Below, one piece after another: positions 10,053-20,291 of a DNA stretch of 25,007 bases. This DNA is from Azolla pinnata (lineage: Eukaryota; Streptophyta; Polypodiopsida; Salviniales; Salviniaceae), in contig JBBBWG010029921.1 of assembly GCA_037176905.1 (NCBI GenBank), positions 25,996-51,002 on the forward strand, written 5' to 3'. Every line of letters begins with the position of its first letter. Positions within the stretch are counted from its first letter, which is position 1. The translations under genes and the position numbers were made by a program. The notes beneath the pieces are model-generated. The model did no database searches, was not told the origin of the DNA, and saw nothing but the letters and a program-made list of their open reading frames with translations.

Positions 10053-13000
10053 TCAGAAGACGATGGACGAGAGGTTGATGGGGCTGATGTCGGACAGAGG
10101 CCCGTAGAGCAGGCGGCGCGTGAGGATGCGGTTCACGGCCTCCGTCGGGTGGTACGGGTCCCAGAAGAAGAACGCGTTGCGGTCGTCGCAGATGTTGAAG
10201 AAGGGCTGGCATGTGATCAGGCCACGATACTTGTTCCCGATGCCACAGCATGCAGTGTTCACCTTCTTAAACCCTGCAAACGCCACAAACGATTCGTGCA
10301 CATCGCATTCAGTGCATACCGATCCGATCGATCAAGAAACTCTAGGAATGGGTCTCGTCTCGGGCGATCAGATCGAAGAGGATCTTTTCGAACCCGTGAC
10401 TCGATAACCCGCCCTAGTAATGGATCTTCTGAAGTGACTTAGTTAGTGGCCATGTTCACATTGTTCATCAGATAGTCGCGCCATACTTGTAGCAACACAG
10501 AACTTGGATAATGTAAGTCAAGATCTTCTTTGATGGGAATCCAAAATACCCATGACCTCATGACCGTAGTAATGGATCTTCTCAGGTGATCAGATCACAA
10601 GGGATTCCAACCTATGCAAGACCTGATAACCCTAGTAATGGATCTTCTCACTCAGGATTCACAAGTAATGGATCTTCTCACTCAGGATTCACAAGTAATG
10701 GATCTTCTNNNNNNNNNNNNNNNNNNNNNNNNNNNNNNNNNNNNNNNNNNNNNNNNNNNNNNNNNNNNNNNNNNNNNNNNNNNNNNNNNNNNNNNNNNNN
10801 NNNNNNNNCTAGTAATGGATCTTCTCACTCAGGATTCACAAGTAATGGATCTTCTCACTCAGGATTCACAAGTAATGGATCTTCTTGGGTGATCAATGTT
10901 TGAAGTTCCATGAAATTACATTTATAGCCCAATTCTTCTTCTTCTTCTTCTTCTTCTTCTTCTTCGTCTTCTTCTTCTTCGTTCTGAAAACGCACACAGA
11001 CCACATACCGTAGCTCGACGCGTTCTGGATGATGTCCATGGAGATGTCGTACACATTGGAGTAGAAGATGGTCGCGCCTGCCAGCTCCTGCCTCAGCCCT
11101 GCGATCATGGACTGGAGCCTCGCGTTGTATGCCAGCGCGATCTATCGTGTCGAATGCGCACCAACAAGCAAGCACAAGGATAATCAGGGATTCCATCACC
11201 ATATCCTTTTGTTCCACAAGATTAGGTCGGGCTTGCTGGTGTAAGTGCATATCTATCTATCTATAGTCGGATGCAGATCGTTGCTGCTGTGGCGGATTTG
11301 ATTGGGATTCGGTATGGATTGTGGATATATGTATATATACCTTCTGCAACTTTTCGACGCATTGGCCTGCCTGTGGGGTATCCCCCATCACCAGAGATTG
11401 CTGCCCGATGTTGAGGGGCATGCATCCGATGGGGCCCAATCCGGCAATCACGATCTTGCGTGCTCCATAGCCATAGATCGTCTGCCAGACGGATTAAATC
11501 CATGGATCCAAATGTCATACCACATATGTACAATTATTTTATGTAATGCTCAGCGAAAAATGCTACCACATCTAGAATGGATGTGATGATACTGTCAAAT
11601 GCTACCACATACAGAAAGAATGGATATGGTGTTCCGTCAATTATGTACCACACATAAAAACGACGTGATGTTCAGTGTTTGAATACCACATCTAAAATCA
11701 GGGCGGTCAGTCAAATACTACCACATATATATAGAAGGAATGAACAAGTAATGCTACCACATATAGAATGTTCGGCCAAAATGCTTCCTCATGTAGAATC
11801 AATGGGATGTCAGCCAAATGCTACCACATGTAGAATCAATAGGATGTTCAGTTAAATACTACCAGATGTAGAATCAATTGGAAGGTAAGTCAAATGCTAC
11901 CTCACGTAGAGGGAATAGTATGTTCTGCTAAATGCTAGCAGATGTAGAATCAGTGCGATTGATTGATGTTCAACCAAATGCTACTACATGTAGAGTCAAT
12001 GTGGTTGATTTTCAGTCACATTAAAGTCAATGAGATCGATGGTTCAGCCAAATGCTACTACACGCAGAATCGGGGTGTGGGTAACACGAACAAGCTGATG
12101 TGATTAGTACCATGGATTGTGTGTAGTGCTCAATAATCACATCATAAGTGAACGCATTACCTTTACTTGTTGCTTGAGGGTGCCCACGAGGAGCTCGATG
12201 AACTGGGGCACAGTGTAGTGCCGATGGCGAGGGGTGAATGGGAGGAGGTAGTTGCTGAGGAAGTCGTTGGAGCCGATGTTGATGGAGTAGAAGCCCCTGT
12301 TGAGTATACGCGTGGCCTCTGCATCGCCCACCATAGCCTTGAGCTTTGCCGCATACTCGCCCAACTGCTCCACCTGGTCACTCATCCGGTAGCGCTCCAC
12401 CTGCACTAGGAGGAGGCAAGTCCAATCTATCACCATCGCCATCACCATGGCACATGATGATCACAGACAGATATCAATGGAAATGGTTCATGTTCAAATC
12501 CGTACGAAGATGAGGCCTGTGTCGTTGAGGATGCCGGCTCCTCCCGATGCAAAGTTCGCCCCGTGGAGCAGCATCTCGCCCACGTTCTGAGGATCATTGT
12601 AGGGTAAGGGTGCAGGCACGCCCCAGTAATCGGCTGCACATCGATCGAAACGGAAAGCATTTAACCTCTGCTAAACAAGGGCATATGCATGACCAATTAT
12701 GAACGGAACCGAATGGAATCAGATGAACAGATGGCACTATGATCCGGGCATGGTCCGTCGCAGAATATACTAGCAGTGGTGGTGGCTGGATAATGTGTCC
12801 TCTGAATATTAGACTACCTCTCGCAGATGAAACGTCGGCATCAAAACTGCAAACAATATGCTGAGCATACAGTATTCAATCTGCCACCAAGGCAAGGCTG
12901 TATAGCATTTGCATAGCTTGCAAGTATGTCTACCTTCTTCAGATACTGATATTCAATTTGGGTGGTTGTAGAACCAATTACTCCATGGAGAGATGCCATT

Positions 13001-13367
13001 CACAATCTTGTTGGGAACCAATCTACTAGAAATATGGTGAGCACGCAGGCAGCAAGTTGGCCATAATGGACATACTTGGAATGCGGATTTTGGAATGTAT
13101 TTATACTTGGAATGCATATCGGAGAGGTAGATGGATATACATACTGACGAAGTCGGAGACGAGGCGGCCATTGGTGTAGCGGCCAGTGGCAATGTGGCCG
13201 GGGTAGTCGACGCCGTAGGGGTGATAGTCAGCCTTGGAGATGGTGGCACGAAGCCGATTGTTGGTGCCTGTGTCGACAAGCGAATCGCCAAACACAAACG
13301 CCGCTGTCGGCCTGGACCTGGTCACCACCTTCTCATCACCATCACCATCACCATCTTGAGAATCAGC

Positions 13368-13415
<48 letters not shown>

Positions 13416-13529
13416 GCTAGTATCTGCGCTAGCTGTTCCGCTAGCCACCATGACAGTGAGCATCATTATCAGCAGCACAACCGCTGCCGTTGATCTCATG
13501 AATCTCCATTGCCTGATTCTCCCCTTCAT
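10053..13529 (-). CDS. Secreted GDSL esterase/lipase, 415 aa, 6 exons
   Basis: Exons are 13529-13145, 12633-12506, 12400-12161, 11481-11341, 11141-11009 and 10273-10053 (TGA). Every junction is GT-AG and keeps frame, two of them splitting a codon. A signal peptide (about residues 12-35, hydrophobic, ending ASGTASA) is followed by 15 Asn and a DG-rich linker. Block I is FVFGDSLVD with nucleophile Ser83; block II is GANFASGGAG (residues 153-162); block III is NIGSNDF with Asn216; block V is WDPYHPTEA with Asp381 and His384. The four SGNH blocks are therefore complete, so an active serine hydrolase acting on lipid or acyl esters in the secretory path or cell wall is expected. The substrate cannot be told. 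Length is slightly above the usual 350-380, explained by the Asn tract and N-terminus. The start at 13529 is the ATG that places a signal peptide best; an in-frame ATG doublet upstream (~13590) and one at 13499 (MRSTAAV) are alternatives. Intron 5 contains the assembly gap. Confidence 0.92.
10634..10885. repeat. 30-bp minisatellite with an assembly gap in GDSL intron 5
   Basis: Tandem units of AGTAATGGATCTTCTCACTC plus ten more bases (30 bp in all) flank a run of 100 N at 10709-10808: two and a part before, two and a part after. Lone relatives of the same word (AGTAATGGATCTTCT) lie at about 10417 and 10568, so the array probably grew from a motif already in the intron. The gap is the conventional length for unknown size, so the true array may be much longer. 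Confidence 0.9.
10709..10808. other. Assembly gap of 100 N
   Basis: Exactly 100 undetermined bases, bounded on both sides by the same 30-bp repeat, so the assembly probably failed at the minisatellite. Confidence 0.98.
10927..10981. repeat. (TTC)n microsatellite in GDSL intron 5
   Basis: About 18 TTC/CTT units with one G interruption, close to the donor of exon 5 on the minus strand. On the transcribed strand it is a GAA purine tract. Confidence 0.9.
11513..12075. repeat. ~38-bp degenerate minisatellite in GDSL intron 3
   Basis: The word GCTACCACATGTAGAATC and its variants recur at about 11562, 11600, 11646, 11685, 11719, 11753, 11783, 11819, 11856, 11896, 11932, 11980 and 12052, usually followed by variants of AATGGGATGTTCAGTCAAAT. 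Spacing is mostly 30-48 bases with one 72-base step. It fills most of the 679-base intron between the exon 3 and exon 4 coding blocks. Confidence 0.88.
13372..13416. repeat. (AAC)15 asparagine-codon microsatellite in GDSL exon 1
   Basis: Fifteen perfect TTG-phase triplets on the plus strand read as AAC on the coding strand and encode 15 consecutive Asn, just after the signal peptide and before the first catalytic block. The purity of the repeat suggests recent slippage. Confidence 0.93.
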
Positions 13530-13829
13530 GCAGGGCTCGTCATGAGCTGCCGATCTGATTGCCGCTGCACTTCGATCGATATTGGCCATCATGTGCTGCA
13601 ACAGAAAAGCTGCAGCAGCAAGATGTCGAAAACTGCCCACGAAGTGTGCCTGTGGAAATGGCCGCTCTCTTCCGGCCCTAATACAACGAGTACTGGGCGG
13701 CCCTAGAAGAAGTCATTCCGTTCAGCTCACAAGTATTCATTCTGCTGACATTAGAGCATGAATTGGCAGACAGACAGTGTGATCAGATGAGAAACATCTA
13801 TTATGATCTCGCTCTACTCCCTCAGATTC

Positions 13830-13837
13830 TTTAAATA
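13830..13837 (-). promoter_or_regulatory. Candidate TATA box of the GDSL gene
   Basis: The minus strand reads TATTTAAA about 300 bases upstream of the chosen ATG. A transcription start around 13800 would give a 5' leader of roughly 270 bases. Only the motif and position support this. Confidence 0.4.
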
Positions 13838-16180
13838 GGTAAGAGAGAGGGTGGAGCAGAGTAGACGAGAAGGTTGAGCCAGCATGGCCTGCATTGAAGG
13901 CAATCACTAGCATTGATTGACATGGTCACTTTTCTGAGGAAAGCTGGGCAACAACAACAATGATGGTGGTGGTGATGATGATGAGGCAATTCGTGTGCAG
14001 CCGGCCATTCTGGAGCTATGGAGATTTTGTGCATTACTCGTCATGCAATTGACATTTGTGGGTGGATTACAAAGGTGATGAAGCTCAAAATCTAGCTCTT
14101 CACCAAATCCAGCTAGTGTACAAACCATTCATTCAAATGAGCAGGTGAAAAGAAGAAAAAGAAGAAGAGATCAGAAAGCTAAATCCAGTGCAATTACTAG
14201 GTTAACGTGCATGGATGGGGGGAACAGTTGCAAGCTGAATGCTAAACAAAAAAGCCCATCACTGGTGGGAAGTGAGGGCACCTTGGTTTGATCAGCTTGC
14301 TGTTTGTTGCTAAGAAGCCATGGCATCATGACTAGGGTTGTTGATCCATGGCAGCAGCTACCTTGCTTTTTCAGATCACTTTTGACCTGCACCACCTGCA
14401 TATATTTATTACTGCTCCCTGCTCTGAATTTGGTGGAGCACCAAACTTTTACACAAGTGCCAATGGGTGGATGTGCCCACCAGCCAGCCAGGAATGAATC
14501 AAGCAGCCAGCTAATGCACCATCTTCTGGGTAGTGCCATTCAATGTATTATGATCTATCAGCTGTGGCTGGCTAGCCCCATTGGTCGGCTCCGGTTGTCT
14601 GTGATAACATTACTGTAGTGATTCACGAATCGGTCTGTTGGTTGTGCTCCTTGGAAACTAGCCATGGCAATGCGGCCTTTGCTTCGAATCCCGATCGATC
14701 TATGTCCATGCCGCCTTGCAGAATCGCTTCGGCTCATTATATATGCTTTTCATGCCCTCTCCAATGTAGCGAGCGTTCCCCCGGACATATACACACATGG
14801 CATTGGTGCATTTCATCTGGTGAGCTGACAACATTATTGAAGATGAACTTTTTCTCATGTTCTTGCGATTGATTGGGTTGGCTGGCAGGCCAAATGCGGT
14901 TGATACCCCAACCCCCTTCAAGTTTTGGTGACATCCTTCCTCGTGAAGGCTCTACTTAGCCGATCTTGTGTTCTTCGGCCAACTGATCCTCTTCTTTGAG
15001 CTGATGGAACACTCACAATACTGTAGTCAGAAGGTATAAAAAGAGGTTTCAAAGGCAAGAAAGGGCTTCTACACTGCTACTAGTTGTTCCTCAAAATAAC
15101 CATCGATACCCTCACCTCAGTGGTGAACAAGATCTATCTGTACAACATCTTGTGTGTACTTATAAATTGGTTCCAGATTCACAAAAAAAACTTCTTGCAG
15201 CTAGAAATAAGCCAACTTAAGTACATTGGTAGATGTCTCTACCAGTGGCCACAACCACTAAATTACACTTTTGATCTTTTCCCCCCTCTACCTTCTTCCA
15301 TCTTTACCTTTTCGCTTGTGTTGCCTTTTCCAACTGAGATTTTGTGTTTGTGTGTGTGTGTGTGAACAAATAGATGGATAGATAGACGGATGGACAAACA
15401 TAGACAAATTTTACTCTTAGTCGTTTGTGTCTTTTAAGGCATAGGAACTGCAAGAGCTTATCGAGGTCCAACGACAATCCACTGATTTATTTACATGGCA
15501 CCAAAGATCCTGCGATATTTTGCATGGAGCGCAACCTCTGCGACTGCGACTGCGACTGCGACTGGAAAGAAGCAAGAAGAAGTAGAGGCATATGTAAAAA
15601 AAAAATGCCTGCGGCACAAGAACAAAACTAGTAGGTGTCGATTCATGGAGAAAACAATAGAAGAGGCTTGGTTCTCAGAGCAGAAGTACCACAAGACTAA
15701 TTTCCTGATACGTATGGGTCTTTCGAAGTAGGATTTAGAGAATTGACCATTGAGCTTGTGTCTAAGCTCAAAGCATAGTTACATGATCAACCTTGCTATT
15801 TTGTCTAATAATGGTTGAAATGATACTTGAACCCATGGTCCCAACATGCATAATGCTAACTTCCATTGAAAGAGTTCTAACGGTCATCAACTTTTTCTAT
15901 CAGAAGCTTCGAGTGAGGATGTGATCAATTGCCAATGTACAAGGACTTTACCTTGAATGTTCCTCGCTTGATCCCTACCGGAAATTTAGAGACAAGAGCT
16001 GTGTCAAATTATTACATAGCATGTGTTACTCCCATCAGTTTCCCTTCCATCTTCTTGATATCTCTTATTTTGCTCTTGAAGTTTTATCATCCTAACATAA
16101 ATATTCTATCTCCCAGTAAGAATCCCCTGAGGATCCACCCAAGTCATGCACAGATCCAGAGCCGTATGGCATGACAACGT
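13838..16180. other. Intergenic spacer with small microsatellites
   Basis: No gene supported. Seen here are a GAT/GGT-triplet patch near 13960-13985, a TG run at 15346-15364, GATA-like repeats at 15372-15395 and a (CTGCGA) hexamer repeat of about five units at 15536-15565. The open frames here lack recognisable motifs or follow the repeats. Confidence 0.45.
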
Positions 16181-17040
16181 GACGGGTTTAAGTCGTGTCT
16201 ATTTTTTTTTTTGTAATAAGCCGGAATTTAGACATGCAGCTAGATGCGAGTTTAGACATTGTGAATTTGGGGGAAAAAAAATGCAGATGCGAAATTAGAC
16301 TCAAAATAGATGATAACTTAGCCGCGAAATAAACACAAGGTAGACATACATTTAGACACAAGTTGCTCACGCATGTAAACATACATTAATATAATATGCA
16401 CACAATATACATACATACGCACATGCGTCGCATATATACTTATAGACAGATGAATATGTATATTTATACATGCTTGCAAAATAGATATATAGAGGCACAT
16501 GCATATATACATATAGATAAGCATATAAATAGTACATACAAATATTGATAGAGCTCTTCCACTGAGAATAAGGGAAGGTTTAGATATTACACATGAATAG
16601 GCAGGCTCATATGCTCTCATAGTCATGTTGGGAGATTGTGCCCTAATTCCATGAAAATTGTGTTTTGCATCCCAAAAGATTTACATTCTCACAGTTATTA
16701 CATATTACAAATTGTTCATAAATTGTGAGAAATGGGCATTGAAATAAAGAAACTAATGAAAGAGATTCAGAACGACCTCATGAAAGGTGATGCAAGAGAT
16801 TTAGAATTGTTATCTATTAATCGATTAGGTTTTCATTAGAATATAGTCGAGCTTTGTGAATGGACCTCAAAATAAAAGTGATGCAAGGGATTCCAAACCA
16901 CCTGATATGAAAGATGATGTAGGAGACTTTGAAAACCACATATCAAAGACAAAATTGGCTTATAAACTATATAATAAGTGGAACTTAATCAAAGCTTTGT
17001 CGAGTAAATATTGTGTAGAGGACTTTTGACATCTGACTGT
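16181..17040. other. AT-rich spacer, no gene seen
   Basis: Contains recurring TTAGACA words (16225-16360), ATACATA-rich sequence (16380-16540) and short recurring phrases such as GGTGATGCAAGAGATT (about 16787) and GTGATGCAAGGGATT (about 16879). This could be an old repeat element, but no coding frame or terminal structure was identified. Confidence 0.35.
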
Positions 17041-17101
17041 AGAGGACCAATTTAGGCTCTAAGCAATCGATCGTAAATGTTGTAGTAGAACTTCATCTAG
17101 C
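17041..17101. repeat. Diverged direct repeat, left copy
   Basis: About 60 bases beginning AGAGGACCAATTTAGGCTCT match 17706-17765 (GGAGGACCAATTTATGCTCT) with scattered substitutions. Preceding bases are also related (GAGGACTTTTGACATCTG against TTGGACTTCTGGCTAT). The two copies lie 665 bases apart in the same orientation. Confidence 0.7.
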
Positions 17102-17524
17102 ATCGTCATCACACATCCCTCAATGATGTTCCAGTCATAAATGCTGATTTCTATGCAGTCATATTTTTATAGCAACATTTTTTTCACTAACACTCTTGTA
17201 TTGTACTATTTGTAAGAAATCGGAGCTTATAATTGCACTTTATTTATAATTTGCACATTGCTAAACAATCTTTATTTGGCATTCTTGCTGCATGTAATCT
17301 TACTTTCTATTGCATTTTAGGTGATTACTTGGCAATAACACGTGCACACGTATTGATGGAGTTGATATGATTTCTTCTAGCCTTCTAACTCACTTTGTTC
17401 ACTCGGAGGTATCATAACAATGATTATATCAAGTACATTACTAATTCTTTATGTAATTCCGTTTTTATTGTAATCATGGTAATCGTTATTGTGCTAGAAA
17501 CTGAAATAGCTTGAAGAATCACTT

Positions 17525-17917
17525 GTGAATATCAATGTGTATGATGAATCTAGTATTGCAAAAGTGATCGATAAGTTTGCATCTATAGTGAAGTTGGGAG
17601 GAAATAGTGCCCTACACAGGTATGATCTTTTCATAGTTAATGTGCTCGAAATGCAAAGATGGTGCAAGGGATTGTGTGAAAGTATGTCTTTGGACTTCTG
17701 GCTATGGAGGACCAATTTATGCTCTAAGCAATTAACCATAAAGGCTGTAGTAGAACTTCATCCAGCTTTTTGGAAAGCCAATGCTGTCTACCAATTTGGA
17801 ATCAATGGGCATGAAATCCAACCATATATCTACAATACATTAATCTCATGGAGCTTATTGGAGCTCACACTAAAAAAGAAAGCTATTAAAATAGAAAGCC
17901 TCCAAAACATTTTATGA
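17525..17917 (+). other. Unrecognised 130-codon open frame
   Basis: An ATG-started frame whose protein is of mixed composition and not low-complexity (near its start VYDESSIAKVIDKFASIVKL). Its middle overlaps the right copy of the diverged direct repeat at 17706-17765, while the left copy at 17041 contains no matching long frame. I do not recognise the product. It is more likely a decayed repeat or chance frame than a host gene. Confidence 0.2.
17706..17765. repeat. Diverged direct repeat, right copy
   Basis: Partner of the copy at 17041-17101, in the same orientation, with shared GCTCTAAGCAAT and GTAGTAGAACTTCAT words. Confidence 0.7.
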
Positions 17918-18235
17918 TTAGGATTGAATGTAAATCTCAAAGAAACAGATTTTCCTTTCCTTATATATGTGTGTATGTACTAAACAAGAAAACATCAAAA
18001 GCATTTTCAGCCATCATAGTTGCTTGTTCTTTCCTTATTCTCTCTTCCTCATTGAATATTGTATTCAATTGATGCTCAAACAATTTTGATAATAAACATT
18101 TCAATTAATCAATCTATTAAAAAACTAGCATCTTTATCACACATTTGTAAGTTATTTTTCAATTATAAATACCTTTAGATGTCTAAGCATAACTACTTGA
18201 AGTTAATCTAATAGGCCACTCGATCTTTCGAAATG

Positions 18236-19300
18236 TTCTTTCCGTAGTATTTATTGTACCAAAGATGCCATGTTCTCCCCCCTTCGACTTCCTTGCTCCT
18301 CTCTGCTGTCCACACTCCATGCTAGTTCCCTAGGCTATCCATGCTCCACATTTGTTCTATATGTTGTCCATGCACCATGCTGTGTTTAATGTCCACACTC
18401 CACACTGCGACTGCTTCGTATTGATATGAGAATACGATTGCCGAAGATTTGATTCGATTTTATTCTGAAGGTATGTAAATTTCTTTGATTTTTGTTAAAT
18501 TTCTTTCTTTGAAAACATTGTTTTTATAGTATTTGTTTTACTAAAGACACCATTTTCCTCTCCCTTGCGTTTCCTTGCTTGCCTTTGCTGTCCACGCTCT
18601 ACATTGGTTCCCTATGATGTCCACGCTCCACGTTGATTCACTATGGTGTCAACGCTCCATGCTATTGCTGTTGTGCACACTTAACATTGTTGCTATTACG
18701 TAATGATACGTGAAAAGGATTTACGAAGGTTTGATTCGATTTGATTCTGAAGGTATATAAATTTCTTTGCTTTTCGTTTATTTTCCTTCTCCCAAAACAT
18801 TCTTTTCGTAGTATTTGTTCTCCCAAAGATGCCATTTTCTCCCCCTTGCGCTTCCTTGCTTCCCTTTGTTGTCCACGATACACGTTAGTTCCCTATGCTT
18901 TCCATGCTCCATGCTATTGTTGTTGTCCACACTCCACATTGCTGCTGCTACATAATGATATGAGAAAAGAATTTACGAAGATTTGATTCAATTTAATTAT
19001 AAAGGTATGTATATTCCTTTGCTTTTTGTTTATTTTCTTTCTTTGAAAATGTTCTTTTTATAGTGTTTGTTCTACCGAAATGCTATTTCCTGCCCCTTTT
19101 GCTTCCTTGCTTCCCACTACTATCCACGCTACATGCTAGTTTCCTATGTTGTTCACGCTCCACGTTGCTGCTGTCCACACTCCACACTCCACACTGTTAC
19201 CACTGGGTAATGATACGAGAAAGCGTTTTGTAAATTCTATTTTATTTTAAAGGTACTTAGATTCCTTTTCTTCTTGTTTATTTTCCTTCTTTCAAAACAA
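18236..19300. repeat. Four tandem copies of a ~282-bp unit
   Basis: Units begin near 18236, 18518, 18800 and 19052; the word TAGTATTTGTT (or a close variant) recurs at 18245, 18527, 18809 and 19061, giving periods of 282, 282 and 252. Each unit has the same order: TAGTATTTGTT, then AAAGATGCCATTTTC, then CTTCCTTGCTTCCC, then a run of short TCCACGCTCCA words, then TAATGATATGAGAAAA, then GATTTGATTCGATTT, then GAAGGTATGTAAATTTCTTT. The inner TCCACGCTCCA words are themselves a degenerate sub-repeat. No long conserved reading frame spans the units. Confidence 0.88.
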
Positions 19301-19613
19301 TTCCCCCATTTTGTGTCAATCAGACCCAGAACCCTAAACAACAAATTTGTAGCCAATTGTTGAATTTTGGAAACCCTAAATGGTCGAATTAGGCTGAAAT
19401 TGTCTATAACTATTACATTTCTATAAACCTGTTATAATAATAGGTTTTTGTTTAATTTTATCCCGAAAATATAGATAGATGGCTGATAGATCGCCAATTT
19501 CACCCACACTAGAGACTGAGTGACGCACTTATTATGCTGCCATGAGAGAATGATAGCATCAGATGTTGTAACACTTTGGTGGTACGCCACCATTAGAGAA
19601 GATAGGACCATAT

Positions 19614-20275
19614 ATGACATGGGGTCCACCTCCCGTCCCACCATTGAGGGGTCAAACAGGGTCATTTGGTGCGAGCTTGGCCACCACTTTTGGTATCGTC
19701 ACACCCCAGACTGTTGGGAGCACGCTCCTAGGTGGGAGCATGCCCCTAGGAGACTGTGGATATGGATGTCGTGGGTGCTATGGATGGGATGATGATATCG
19801 ATGGTAACACCCACGTCACCGCTTCTGGTAACGTCGAGTTGGTCGTGATCACGATGTCGACTGATTATTCTACACTCTCGACAACAGTGGGGGCATCGTC
19901 ACTGATCACTCTGGTCGAGGCACACGTAAATACCTCGAGCTCGTGACAATACATGTTTGGAATATTTATGACCCCTCGACATACAGAGATGGGGTAATCG
20001 AGCAAATAATATCTGCATTTCATGCCCGATATTCCATGCCCAAGCACTTAGCAGTGAGCTTAGTTTGGCTTCATCAAACCATACTCGGGCATATCGTGAA
20101 TCGTCGGAGCGGATAGACAAGAGCTGCTCGGGGAGTAGTAGATCGGGAGACAGTTGAATTACCACCACAATTAGATGGTGGCCGGCCCCGGAGCGTTCAC
20201 AATGCTGAGTGGAGGGCAACCTTAGCACGAGGGGTGTTGGAATGTTCTGCTCCACATGTTGCTGCACATGTGACC
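19614..20275 (+). pseudogene. Broken coding remnant of unknown identity
   Basis: A plus-strand segment richer in G and C than its surroundings reads as protein in two frames. From 19614 the first frame gives a Pro/Gly-rich start (GPPPVPPLRGQTGSFG) and stays open to 19946. From 19865 a second frame runs 83 codons (including IYDPSTYRDGVIEQIISAF and SMPKHLAVSLVWLHQTI), meets one TAG at 20114-20116, then continues 53 codons to a TAG at 20276. Composition is protein-like and not repetitive. The change of frame and the internal stop suggest a once-coding region with an indel and a nonsense change, perhaps gag-like or another transposon gene. I could not identify the family, and no ATG starts the second frame. 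It abuts the 3' end of the hAT pseudogene on the opposite strand. Confidence 0.4.
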
Positions 20276-20291
20276 TAGATCAGGTTAAGGT

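Noticed and set aside
10634..12075. Regular repeats that could suggest a CRISPR array
   Set aside because: Units are head-to-tail or strongly diverged, with no unique equal-length spacers, and lie in introns of a plant gene.
13131..13493. Plus-strand 120-codon frame with a long Val run
   Set aside because: It is the reverse of GDSL exon 1, and the Val run is the reverse of the AAC repeat.
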